Source: Saccoglossus kowalevskii | Taxonomy: Eukaryota > Hemichordata > Enteropneusta > Harrimaniidae | Reading direction: 5' to 3' | DNA length: 44,554 nt | NCBI RefSeq assembly: GCF_000003605.2 | Contig: NW_003135343.1 | Span: forward strand, 415,162-459,715 | Shown here: one piece after another, positions 11,301-20,955 of the stretch | Numbering within the stretch: position 1 is the stretch's first letter | How the letters are laid out: the number at the start of each line of letters is the position of its first letter | Notes under the pieces: model-generated | Seen by the model: only the letters and a program-made list of their open reading frames with translations | Database searches by the model: none | Told to the model about the DNA's origin: nothing | Program-made: the position numbers and the translations under genes

Positions 11301-11894
11301 TATATTAACATTACGTTTCAACATATCGATTGTCACACGATATTTGCATATAGCACTCCCGCTATTGTGACAATAAAACCATCACGTCAAAATACAAACA
11401 CGTGTACTAGTTCTGAGTAGTTTTTATTATTTTGTGAAAACAAAATATGGAAAATGTCAGTGAAAATACTAAATTATGATTGAATATCAAATGTACGTGA
11501 TATATGAACACTGTACAAGTGTTTTTGTACTACAACATGATCATGATGGAGTAGCAATGCATGAAAAGATATGTTTTTGAATTTTCTCTCAGTACAACAT
11601 TTTGATCACCATAAATTTTCCCGCCAAAATTTTGATGCATTATTTTGTACTTTTTTATGTATTTTTATATTTTTTGTTTGATAATTTTGGACCAAATGGA
11701 GAGAATTTCTCATTAGCAACGGATCTTTATCAAAATGTTCAAAAATTGAAAAAAATTAGCTAAATTTATTTCATAAATCATCATGAACCCCATTCATGTA
11801 TTCAACTTATGAAAAAATCTGAGCATTAGAAATTGAATGGTTTATTTTCATTAACATTAATATCTATAAAATTTACCATTTAAACATCAACATC
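11301..11894. other. Non-coding stretch with a diverged dispersed repeat
   Basis: Positions 11600-11760 share several ordered motifs with 40200-40360 (CCCGCCAAAATT, TTTTGGACCAAATGGA, TCTTTATCAAAATGTT and their variants). This indicates an old dispersed repeat of about 150 bp without visible coding capacity. Confidence 0.4.
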
Positions 11895-12126
11895 TTAAAC
11901 TTTTCATCATAAGACTTCCTTGCCCAAAATATTCTACAATATTTTCTTTGATATTTCTAGAAATGTACCCTAAGTTTGCGGCCAACAGATAAAATTTACG
12001 TAAATTTTCAGTTTTTTCTCAAAAAAATTGGCCATTTTTGTCTCAATCTTCTGATGGAAAGTGCAGACTATAAACTATTTCATGAATTTGAAAAGAAGGA
12101 ACTCCATGTAGTGTTGAAAATATCAC
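11895..12126 (+). mobile_element. Family B (TTAA, piggyBac-like) MITE, copy 1
   Basis: It starts with TTAA at 11895-11898 and follows the Family B internal order: ATATTTCTAGAAATG, CCAACAGATAAAATTT, GAAAGTGCAGACTATAAA and AAAAGAAGGAACT. The right end is eroded (GTGTTGAAAATATC instead of GGTGGTGAAA...TTAA). An 84-codon frame at 11976-12230 lies mostly inside this element and is not a gene. Confidence 0.65.
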
Positions 12127-12269
12127 AGAAATGCAGACTGAGCCCATGCTGTGTAATCAGATGCAAAACACCTTGGTGTGTCCAAGGCATAGCAGTCTTA
12201 CAGTCCTTTTGTATCATAAATATTATCTAGTGATTAGAATCATGTATATGCATATTAAATAAGATATAC

Positions 12270-12579
12270 ATTCTCCTATTGACACCACATGACCAATCAC
12301 ATTCTCCCATTGACACCGCATGACCAATTACATTCTCCCATTGACACCACATGACCAATCACATTCTCCCATTGACACCGCATGACCAATCACATTCTCC
12401 CATTGACACCACATGACCAATTACATTCTCCCATTGACACCACATGACCAATTACATTCTCCCATTGACACCACATGACCAATCACATTCTCCCATTGAC
12501 ACCGCATGACCAATCACATTCTCCCATTGACACCACATGACCAATTACATTCTCCCATTGACACCACATGACCAATCAC
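12270..12579. repeat. Ten-copy 31-bp tandem repeat
   Basis: Exact 31-bp spacing. The unit is ATTCTCCCATTGACACC-R-CATGACCAAT-Y-AC. Variation is confined almost wholly to the two sites R and Y. Copies 3-6 and 7-10 follow nearly the same order (A/C, G/C, A/T, then A/T or A/C), which points to a four-unit higher-order duplication. Each unit carries CATTG and CCAAT in opposite senses. Confidence 0.97.
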
Positions 12580-14464
12580 ATTGCCAAAATGCACTTCTGT
12601 ATAGAACAGAATTCTTTTTCTCAGAATTTGCCTAAAATCTAGAAATTACAACAAATCAAAATAATATTTGTACTAGTCTCCATACTTTATTTATATCTTT
12701 ATGCATTTATATTGGAACATCAACACATTATCTTGAGTCAAATAATCTAAGATTTTATTTCTATATTTTATTATATTTTTATGTATTTTTTATAATCTAT
12801 TTGTTAATTTTTTATATTATTACCCATTTATTAGATTAAAGATAACAAAAACAGACATTGTCAGACAGGTCAAATGCATGTATAATTCATTCATGTTTGC
12901 AGTATTCAAGATGAATATCCTTTCATTTTGCACCGAACATGTCTTCTTCAGTACATGTATATAAATGACCTGGGCCAATAAACATTCACGATTTTCCTGC
13001 AATGAGCAATGCACAGAATCAATTTCACTGGCCACCTATTCAATCACCGCAATTTAAATTTAAACTTGTCAGAGACGTCTCATTAGCTCGCGATAGAAGA
13101 GCACTGATTACCTTGAAGGTCAGGGGGAAATAACCGACAGTAGTTGCCGATCGGCATTTACACTGAGAATAGCGTTTTTTTTTTTTTTTTTTGCTCTTAA
13201 AAGATTAACTAGGTAAACTCAGTTATGTTGAGACAACACTCTAGTACAAACACAGATTAAAGCTTATTCTATTGCTTTGCATACGGACGCGACCTAGTTA
13301 CATCCACGCACGCATCTTCACTGAATAGTACATGCATGAGGATAGTTAGGGACGGTTGTTGAAATGAACAAGTGGAGCATTTTGTCAGTGTCATTTAAAT
13401 AAATGTAGTCTGTGATATTTTAACATAATTTTAATTTAAACTTGATTGACCTTGACAAATTTAGACTATAGAGATGAATACATCTAAGCGAGGATGTCTC
13501 AGGATTTCGTTAATATTTTCAATTTTTTATAAATCCTTCGTTTTTCTGAAGCACTCATGCTGGTTGACATTTTGGAAATTCAATTTTCAATTAGCATTCT
13601 CTTCCCAAATGTCACCATGGAGGGCGCTTAAGTCCAATTCAGCCATTTTCATAGACTTCGTCAAAATTAACCTTTTTTGCCAGAAAATCGATTATATTTA
13701 TTTCAGTGATTGTGATGATCTACTAAGAGATCAGATCAGATTTAGGTAGCATTAGCCATATCTATGAAGCAAACTATGTTTTAAATAATAGCGTACATTT
13801 ACGATTCCTCAGTACAGGCACACATCAGTTTGAATCTGTGCCTCACACATTTCTTTTTCGAACTACGTGGCACGCTCACATATGGTAGGATGGTGGAAAT
13901 GTACGTTTTCGGTTTCAGATGTTTTGTTGAAACAAATAAAACTTTTAATGCATGAATATGATTTTATTATTTAATAAATTATAATAATTCATGTTGTTGG
14001 GCTGTTGATTAATTTTAATATAATCAAATCAAAAAAAAGAAGAGAAAAACATTATTTTTCATTTAATGGTTACTTCATCTTACATGTGCTTTTATGATAA
14101 CGAATAGTGCGGTAGTGCTACTAGCTTATAATTATAAGATGTTCCCGGTGTTATCCCTCGGAATGTCAATTTTAACTTTGGTTATTTTCTTACACAAAAT
14201 AAACTAGCTGTATTTTCTCCATACACTCGGTTAGAAGTGAACGTAAATCAGAAATTCTGTCAATTATATAATGAATCATAAAAAAACACGACTTATCATG
14301 AACAAAATATAGTAATTACAGAAAAATACATAAAATGAACAAGATGTTGCATAAAAAAAATTAAGGTGGAGTAAAAATATGTCTACAAAAAATAAATTTG
14401 TAATGAAAGAAAAAAAAGGAAATAAAAATGTTAATACCGGTATTTAGACTTTTAGCTCCAAATA
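12580..14464. other. Non-coding stretch with one small frame
   Basis: An ATG frame at 13002-13133 (43 codons) runs into a CpG-containing patch and ends LARDRRALITLKVRGK; it has a purine at -3 but nothing else supports it. The rest is AT-rich, with a T run near 13176-13191. The 91-codon frame at 13474-13749 looks like chance. Confidence 0.4.
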
Positions 14465-14650
14465 TACTGTAAAATCATTTATTTTAACTGACATTTAATT
14501 TCACTATTTTGATGTTTTGAGCATTTTTACTGTTTTTTTTTTTTTTTAATTTCATGAATTTGTCATTTTATGTTATTTTATGTTTACAAAGATTTAATTT
14601 AGTAGATTTCACTTATCAACGAAAATAGCACAATAAAAACCCAGTGAATG
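14465..14650. mobile_element. Family C MITE, diverged copy
   Basis: TACTGTAAAATCATTTATTT at the left and the following ACTGACATTTAATTTCACT match the copy at 31833-32012. Homology continues through TTGTCATTTTATGTTATTTT and ATTTAATTTAGT. The right terminus is unclear. The T run in the middle is an added homopolymer. Confidence 0.55.
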
Positions 14651-14970
14651 ATTGAAGCATTTTCACTAAGTAGATCATACTGAAAATAACAAAAAGTTTT
14701 TTGTACTTTTTCAAGTGGTTGAACTCTATTTGATGATTATGGTACACACGTACAAGTCTTCTTGTAAATCTAAAAATAACCTCTCCATATAAGGAGAAAA
14801 CTTGAAAATATGTCATTAACGAAACTTCAAACAGACGAACAGCAACATCCATTAAAATGTGAATATTCTCAAGTATATCTCTTTACTGTTTTTTTTTTTT
14901 TTTTAAATTGTACAGGAAATGAGTCATTTGTCTAAAACTGACAATAGTTGGTACCGGTACATATACTTGG

Positions 14971-15109
14971 CTGATTAGCATATGCATTCATTGGCTACAA
15001 TGTTGCCATACTAAGGGACCATCTCCACAATTTATTTTCATATGGTTTGTACTTTCATATACATGTAGCTGATTAGCATATGCATTCATTGGCTACAATG
15101 TTGTCATAC
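14971..15109. repeat. 93-bp tandem repeat, left of the gap
   Basis: The unit begins CTGATTAGCATATGCATTCA and contains CTAAGGGACCATCTCCA. The first unit is 98 bp long; the second starts at 15069 and runs into the gap. Confidence 0.9.
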
Positions 15110-15510
15110 NNNNNNNNNNNNNNNNNNNNNNNNNNNNNNNNNNNNNNNNNNNNNNNNNNNNNNNNNNNNNNNNNNNNNNNNNNNNNNNNNNNNNNNNNNN
15201 NNNNNNNNNNNNNNNNNNNNNNNNNNNNNNNNNNNNNNNNNNNNNNNNNNNNNNNNNNNNNNNNNNNNNNNNNNNNNNNNNNNNNNNNNNNNNNNNNNNN
15301 NNNNNNNNNNNNNNNNNNNNNNNNNNNNNNNNNNNNNNNNNNNNNNNNNNNNNNNNNNNNNNNNNNNNNNNNNNNNNNNNNNNNNNNNNNNNNNNNNNNN
15401 NNNNNNNNNNNNNNNNNNNNNNNNNNNNNNNNNNNNNNNNNNNNNNNNNNNNNNNNNNNNNNNNNNNNNNNNNNNNNNNNNNNNNNNNNNNNNNNNNNNN
15501 NNNNNNNNNN
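15110..15510. other. Assembly gap (401 N)
   Basis: The gap lies inside the 93-bp array. From the last unit start on the left (15069) to the implied unit start on the right (15477) is 408 bp, not a multiple of 93. The N length is therefore probably an estimate, or the gap hides something other than whole units. Confidence 0.99.
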
Positions 15511-15839
15511 GCCATACTAAGGGACCATCTCCATAATTTCATATGGTTTGTACTTTCATATACATGTAGCTGATTAGCATATGCATTCATTGGCTACGAT
15601 GTTTCCATACTAAGGGACCATCTCCATAATTTCATATGGTTTGTACTTTCATATACATGTAGCTGATTAGCATATGCATTCATTAGCTACGTTGTTGCCT
15701 TACTAAGGGACCATCTCCATAATTTCATATGGTTTGTACTTTCATATACATGTAGCTGATTAGCATACACATTCATTAGCTACGTTGTTGCCATAATTAG
15801 GGACCATCTCCACATTTTCATGTGTACACAGTTATATAC
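15511..15839. repeat. 93-bp tandem repeat, right of the gap
   Basis: Unit starts at 15570, 15663 and 15756 are exactly 93 bp apart. The last unit diverges (CATACACATTC, CCATAATTAGGG) and fades out near 15830. Confidence 0.93.
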
Positions 15840-16694
15840 GTTTACAATTTGATGACTTGACTTGGAATGAAATTTTATGGAAATCACTGTGACCACATAC
15901 TACATAACAAATTCTATTTCCGTCACAATGCTATTGCGCTTTTGCGTCTGTTGCAAACAAAAGAAAATGTTTGAATGAGATGTACCTGGTAAATATGGTG
16001 CACATTTATCAAATAGTTGTATTTTGTAAGCAATTGTTAATTATTCATTTGCATAATTTTCATTTGCATACGATTTGCTGGTTTATTTTATTTCTCCACT
16101 GCGCATGGTTATTGTTGCCCACTCGTACTGTTCACATGTACTGTTCACATCGCACGCTGTTCGTGCCCAGTGATTTCTGTTCGGGTTATTTTCACGCTCC
16201 CACCCACCTAAATTTTTTTTTTCTTGTGGTCATGTCGATCACGTCAGCTCATTTTTATCTCGTTTTAGTGTTAGTATCGTGTTTTTTTGTTCTATATCGA
16301 TTTGTCAAAGTTTGTTTGTACCGGGTTTGTTTTTTGCCATTGAATAATTAAGAAGACTTTCAAACACGTCGATACAGCGATTTACGACAAATTGATTCTA
16401 TCCTCATAATAAACTACATCTATATATGCTTTCATGAGTGAGGTACAACGTACTTTTTTGTTTCATTCTCAGAAAATTACCCTTCCAAATATACATAGAT
16501 TCCAACGTACATGTACATGCATGTCAGGAAAAACAATAACATTCAATTTTTCAATTTTTTTTATTTTTAGTTGTGATTTAATGAATGAATTTACTGGTGT
16601 TGTTTTTCAGACTGAAAAATAGGAATTTGGTTGTTGAAATTTGAATACAGTGTTTTTCTTTTCAAGGTTGTAACAGCGCCATCAGTTGTTATTT
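15840..16694. other. Non-coding stretch containing the longest open frame
   Basis: A 126-codon plus frame at 15971-16351 is the longest in the window. Its product is F/L/H/V-rich without a plausible signal peptide or helix pattern. The DNA is T-rich throughout, which is enough to explain it. The rest is featureless. Confidence 0.4.
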
Positions 16695-16852
16695 TAGAAT
16701 ACTTTATTTTAGCTGGAATTAATTTTCGCTGAAAAGACATTTTGGGAGTTTTGTGTGGAATTTATTTTCACTGATTTTTGACGAGTTGAATGTAAAATAT
16801 AGGAAAATAGCGAAAATCAATTCCAAGCGAAATTAAAAGTATTTTACAGTAC
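16695..16852 (-). mobile_element. Family A MITE, internally deleted
   Basis: It begins TAGAATACTTTATTTTAGCT and ends GTATTTTACAGTA. Compared with the full copy at 40641-40852, the stretch between AATATAGGAAAA and ATAGCGAAAAT is missing, leaving 158 bp. Confidence 0.85.
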
Positions 16853-17028
16853 TATATTTTGAGATGTTTTTCATTACTAGCCAATTATCACGTAATTATA
16901 TGCAAAGCGGAAGACAGACGATTGTTTACCAAGAGATAAACTTTAATGGATGAAATTGAAGTGCGGTTTCACCACGTTGATGTCATCATAATACATAATG
17001 GTAAAGAGTGATGGTCGCCATGCCACGT

Positions 17029-17454
17029 GGTGTTAAATTTCATTTCCATAGTGACATATGTAACACATGTATCTATGGTTACCATGATGTATCCTAGGTA
17101 ATATAGTTGCATTTATCGTACACCAGGTGTTCAATTTCATTTCCATAGTGACATATGTAACACATGTATCTATGGTTACCATGATGTATCCTAGGTAATA
17201 TAGTTGCATTTATCGTACACCAGGTGTTCAATTTCATTTCCATAGTGACATATGTAACACATGTATCTATGGTTACCATGATGTATCCTTGGTAATATAG
17301 TTGCATTTATCGTACACCAGGTGTTCAATTTCATTTCCATAGTGACATATGTAACACATGTATCTATGGTTACCATGATGTATCCTAGGTAATATAGTTG
17401 CATTTATCGTACACCAGGTGTTCAATTTCATTTCCATAGTGACATATGTAACAC
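17029..17454. repeat. 97-bp tandem array, about 4.4 copies
   Basis: TTCCATAGTGACATATG recurs at 17044, 17141, 17238, 17335 and 17432, exactly 97 bp apart. Copies are almost identical; one change is CCTTGG for CCTAGG in the third. Each unit has GGTTACCAT and an ACATATGTAACACATGTA partial palindrome. Since 97 is not a multiple of three, one stop-poor minus reading passes through all three frames and produces several overlapping look-alike frames that are not genes. Confidence 0.97.
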
Positions 17455-18462
17455 GAGTAAAATACAATGTGAAATACGTACTGCGCATGACGACCATCGC
17501 CCTTTAAAAAAACAACGTAACATAATACGCATGACGAATGTACATCAGAAATACATAGAATAATAACACATACCAGTTGTAGCGAAAAATGGAGGCACAT
17601 ACAATTTTGACTCTTGAGGGGAATGGAAATCGGTTGATTTGAGGGTATCACAATAAGCGAGGGAGTAAATCGTTTTTATGCTACGAAAAAAAATTTAAGA
17701 CCTTGACCGTACTTTTTGGACTTTAGTACAACGTCATTTTTGTTTGATTACCTAATGTTTTTAGGTTCATGTGCTGCAAGTTACAGAGCACATACCTAAG
17801 CGGCTGTCCCTTAGCAAATAATGAAGCAAAGGCATTTTCGATGTAAAAATTGCGAAACTCTCCCTTTTTACGCAAACTGGGAAGTTCGAATTACTAAACG
17901 AAGTACAGAGCGACAAAGCTTAAATATCCAAGAACCAACACATACCAACAATTATAACTCAAAAGTGAATATTCATGGTGTATGTTAAATCTAATCGGAC
18001 CATAAGTTGGAATTCGTTATTCAAATATGTTTTAGTATAAGGTAGTAAACATCCCTGGGAAGAGATGAAAAGGGTTACAATTGAAAAAAAAAAGAAGAAA
18101 ACAAATAAAAACAAGAAGAAAAAAAAAAGAAAAATAGATGATAGCACCAGATATATAACATAGGTCGATGTGACCTTACAAGATTGTCAATATAACCTTG
18201 CACGGTTGCATAGACTGAAAAACAAATAAAGGAGTTTCATGGATGTGGGCAACAGAATTCTGCAAATACAGAGACACGACTAAAAAACAAAAAAGCACAC
18301 AGATTTTTCTCATTAGGATTTCATATGTCTTAATACACAACAGATATCATAAATTACCAGCATTCAACAGTAGATGACAGCATTATTATATGTATTGCAT
18401 GATTTCTACAAATACAACATACATTATATTCATTCTGATGTAAGTAGAAGGCTTTGGTTATT
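17455..18462. other. Non-coding stretch
   Basis: No supported gene. An A/G-rich tract lies at about 18083-18136. Frames of 88 (17385-17651, partly in the array) and 62 codons (17959-18147) on the minus strand are explained by the array and by the purine tract. Confidence 0.45.
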
Positions 18463-18688
18463 TTAAAATACATTCACCAGTACTTTTTTTTTATATTCAA
18501 TACATCTGAAAAGGTACCCTATAATTTAGAAGCCAATCGGTAAAATTTGAGTAAATTTTCAGTTTTTAACTGGCTATAGAAATTGGCTATTTTTGTCCCA
18601 TCCCCCTGAAGGAAAGTGCAGACTATAAAAAACGGGACTATTTTGTGAATTTGTGATGAAAAGAGGGAACTGGTGGTGAAATGATTAA
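18463..18688 (+). mobile_element. Family B MITE, copy 2
   Basis: TTAA at 18463-18466 is followed by a diverged CATTCACCAG end. The right end is intact: AGAGGGAACTGGTGGTGAAA, then TTAA at 18685-18688. The inner motifs GAAAGTGCAGACTATAAA and TTTTGTCCCA match the other copies. Confidence 0.75.
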
Positions 18689-18866
18689 GCAGATTACAGT
18701 AATGTCAGTACAATGAATTAGCCTGAATTCATGAATTTTAAAAATAAAAATGTATTTAAAAGAGAAGCATTTTATGACCAAATAATATCAATGGTAACTT
18801 AGACAAATAAAAAGGTGGCCTAATAGAGATAATGGACACACTTCAGCCCTAGGTGCATTCTGGACC
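18689..18866. other. Spacer between inverted Family B copies
   Basis: 178 bp without a recognisable feature. Confidence 0.5.
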
Positions 18867-19050
18867 ATTATCCTTATCATCACCAGTTCCCTCTTTTATC
18901 CCAAATTCACGAAATAGTCCAATTTATAGTCTACACTTTCTTTCCTTAAAACTGAAAATTTTACCAAATTTAGTCTGTTGGCTCCAAAATTAGGGTAAGA
19001 AAATTATACAGAAAAATTTGGGCAAGAAAGTCTGGTGGTGAAAATATTAA
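18867..19050 (-). mobile_element. Family B MITE, copy 3, inverted
   Basis: It reads the same internal motifs in the opposite order (TCACCAGTTCCCTCTTTT, TTTATAGTCTACACTTTC) and ends TCTGGTGGTGAAAATATTAA with TTAA at 19047-19050. It is shorter than copy 5, having lost inner sequence. Confidence 0.75.
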
Positions 19051-19255
19051 TTTGAAAATCATATTGAATACCAAAAAAAAAAATGTCCTTTTTTTCATAC
19101 ACAATGCAAATACACTATGTAGTAACTATTTCAATTGTCAGATATTAACAATAGTTGAATGATTTATTTCAAAACCTCCAATGTAGTTAATAACTTTGTA
19201 TAAACATGATAATATAGAGTATAAATAGTCAAGCTATTTACTGGTATTTTAAATG

Positions 19256-19318
19256 GTTTCGTTATCTCCACCCTATTGATTACCACCATGGTAATCAATA
19301 GGGTGGAGATTCAGAAAC
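19256..19318. repeat. Hairpin with perfect 22-bp arms
   Basis: Positions 19264-19285 and 19289-19310 are exact reverse complements separated by the 3-base loop CCA. The arms start ATCTCCACCC and TGGTAATCAA. After three unpaired bases a further GTTTC/GAAAC pairing at 19256-19260 and 19314-19318 extends the structure. It directly precedes the CATT microsatellite. There is no sign of a gene or a transposon end family seen elsewhere in the window. Confidence 0.9.
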
Positions 19319-19329
19319 ACATTTCAAAA

Positions 19330-19492
19330 TCATTCATTCATTCATTCATTCTATCATTCATTCATTCTATCATTCATTCATGCATTCATTCATTCATGCA
19401 TTCATTCATACATTCATTCTATCATTCATTCATTCATTCATGCATTCATTCTATCATTCAATCAATCATTCAATCAATCAATCAATCAATTT
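19330..19492. repeat. (CATT)n microsatellite passing into (CAAT)n
   Basis: Tetranucleotide CATT units with CTAT and GCATT interruptions, changing to CAATCAAT at the right and followed by TTTATTGTACACCAG. Such a tail can mark the 3' end of a retroposon, but no body is recognisable. It creates a spurious H/S/F-rich frame. Confidence 0.95.
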
Positions 19493-19698
19493 ATTGTACA
19501 CCAGACATAGAATTCAAATCAGTGTGATAAAATTTACTGAAGACACAAGTAACTCCAGGGTTGATACACGTCAACATACGTTATAAGTTTTGATCAAGAT
19601 AACTTGCAAATGCTTTCATGGGTGTTTTTTGGTTCAAGTGACTCAAATTTAAAGACTACAAAATAATGCTTCACAGTACAGCATTAAGACTCAAATTC

Positions 19699-19866
19699 TA
19701 CTGTAAAATACTTAATTTTCACTTGGAATTAATTTTCGCTGAAGGAATGATTCAGTGAAAATAAAATCCAGCGAGTACACTTTTTTCCCTATATTTTACC
19801 TTCAACTTGTCTAAAATCAGTAAAAATAAATTCCATACAAAACACCAGCTACAATTTTACAGTATT
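19699..19866 (+). mobile_element. Family A MITE, right part shortened
   Basis: The left end TACTGTAAAATACTTAATTT and the whole inner order match 28642-28853 up to TTCCATACAAAACACC. Then it jumps to a short TTTTACAGTA end. Confidence 0.85.
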
Positions 19867-20826
19867 TCTATTTGAAGAGCAGATACAAATTGAGTTAATC
19901 TACTTCAACTAATCTGTAATCAGTATATGAAGTGTGTGAATAAATTACGAAAAAAAATATCTACTAAGGCCTGAAAAAAATTTGGCAATGATTTGAGAAT
20001 TTAGTTTGGACCAAATGAATGCATTATACTTTTTGTATCAATGTTAAACTTTTGTACTGTTGACCATTTTTTTTTTCAAACTGACTTGCAAGTATCAGAA
20101 ATTCACAAGCATAGAAGTAACGACCAAATAAGCATACAAATACTCAAATATATTACATATTAATATTTAAATTAAACACTTTAAGTTCCATTCTCATATT
20201 TATCTTAATGTTCATATCATATTTCATCAATTCCAGTAAATCATCCAGTTTAATGTTTCACCCGAGTTTTAATACATGTACATAATGTCACATGACCTAG
20301 ATCACCTAGATTTCATCAATATTTGCCCGATATTTTTAAGCACGTCACCAAGCGTTGTGACTGAGCATGTATAACATTTACACAATAGTTTATTGATTTC
20401 ATAAACTTGCATACTTCTGAGGGATTGATCTGTAATGTTATAGACGCATTATGCAATCATGAAATAATAAAAACATTGTGCACCCCACTTTCAAAGACCC
20501 CCCATCCTCTATCCACCATTCCAAATACATGTCCGCAAATTACAGTTAATATATTTTTTTTTGGAGCATTTTTTATATGAAATGAATCAGACCTTCATCA
20601 TATTGCATGCTGATGCAGTTATATAATATTCGTTTTGCTTTTCTATGGAGGAGACAAAGTGTTAATAGTAAAGTGCATACTGCGTGGGCGGAAAATTCTA
20701 CAGTTAATTTGAATATTACACCATGCATTTAAGTCTCTATTTATGCGCGTCGAGTATGCCTGAATAATAAAAAATTTATAGAAAATAAAATTATGAGAAT
20801 AAAAATAAAAATAAAAAAAATTGCTC
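19867..20826. other. AT-rich non-coding stretch
   Basis: No supported gene. The 65-codon minus frame at 20643-20840 is F/Y/I-rich and comes from A/T runs. Confidence 0.45.
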
Positions 20827-20955
20827 TTACACGTAACCATAACTTCTTAACATTTTCCGACTGTCCAGGAAATACGTAAGACTAGACTTGGAGAAAGAGG
20901 CTGCCATGATGAAATACGGCGGTGATATTCGACGATTGGAGTGTACATATCCCAT
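20827..20955 (-). other. Short coding-like frame in a GC-richer patch
   Basis: A minus frame of 42 codons contains two in-frame ATGs. The inner one at 20907-20905 lies in the good context ATCATGGCAGCC and would encode MAASFSKSSLTYFLDS and a few more residues. A GTAAGA donor-like site lies at 20830-20825, just before the stop, and an acceptor-like ATTATTCAG some 60 bases further on, but the next frame closes after a few codons. It may be a first exon, or chance in a CpG-containing patch. I do not recognise it. Confidence 0.18.

Noticed and set aside
11976-12230. 84-codon plus frame
   Set aside because: Mostly inside a Family B MITE and the same DNA recurs at four other places with stops.
12270-12579. 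CRISPR-like array
   Set aside because: Units are contiguous with no unique spacers; it is a simple minisatellite in an animal genome.
13002-13133. 43-codon ATG frame with a good start context
   Set aside because: Too short, no splice or poly(A) context; such frames are expected by chance.
15080-15590. Frames of 146 and 165 codons
   Set aside because: Made of the assembly gap.
15971-16351. 126-codon plus frame, longest in the window
   Set aside because: F/L/H-rich product in T-rich DNA, no domain, signal peptide or gene context.
17094-17651. Overlapping minus-strand frames with repeated peptide
   Set aside because: By-products of the 97-bp tandem repeat cycling through all three frames.
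19276-19586. Two frames rich in H, S, F and I
   Set aside because: Translations of the CATT microsatellite.
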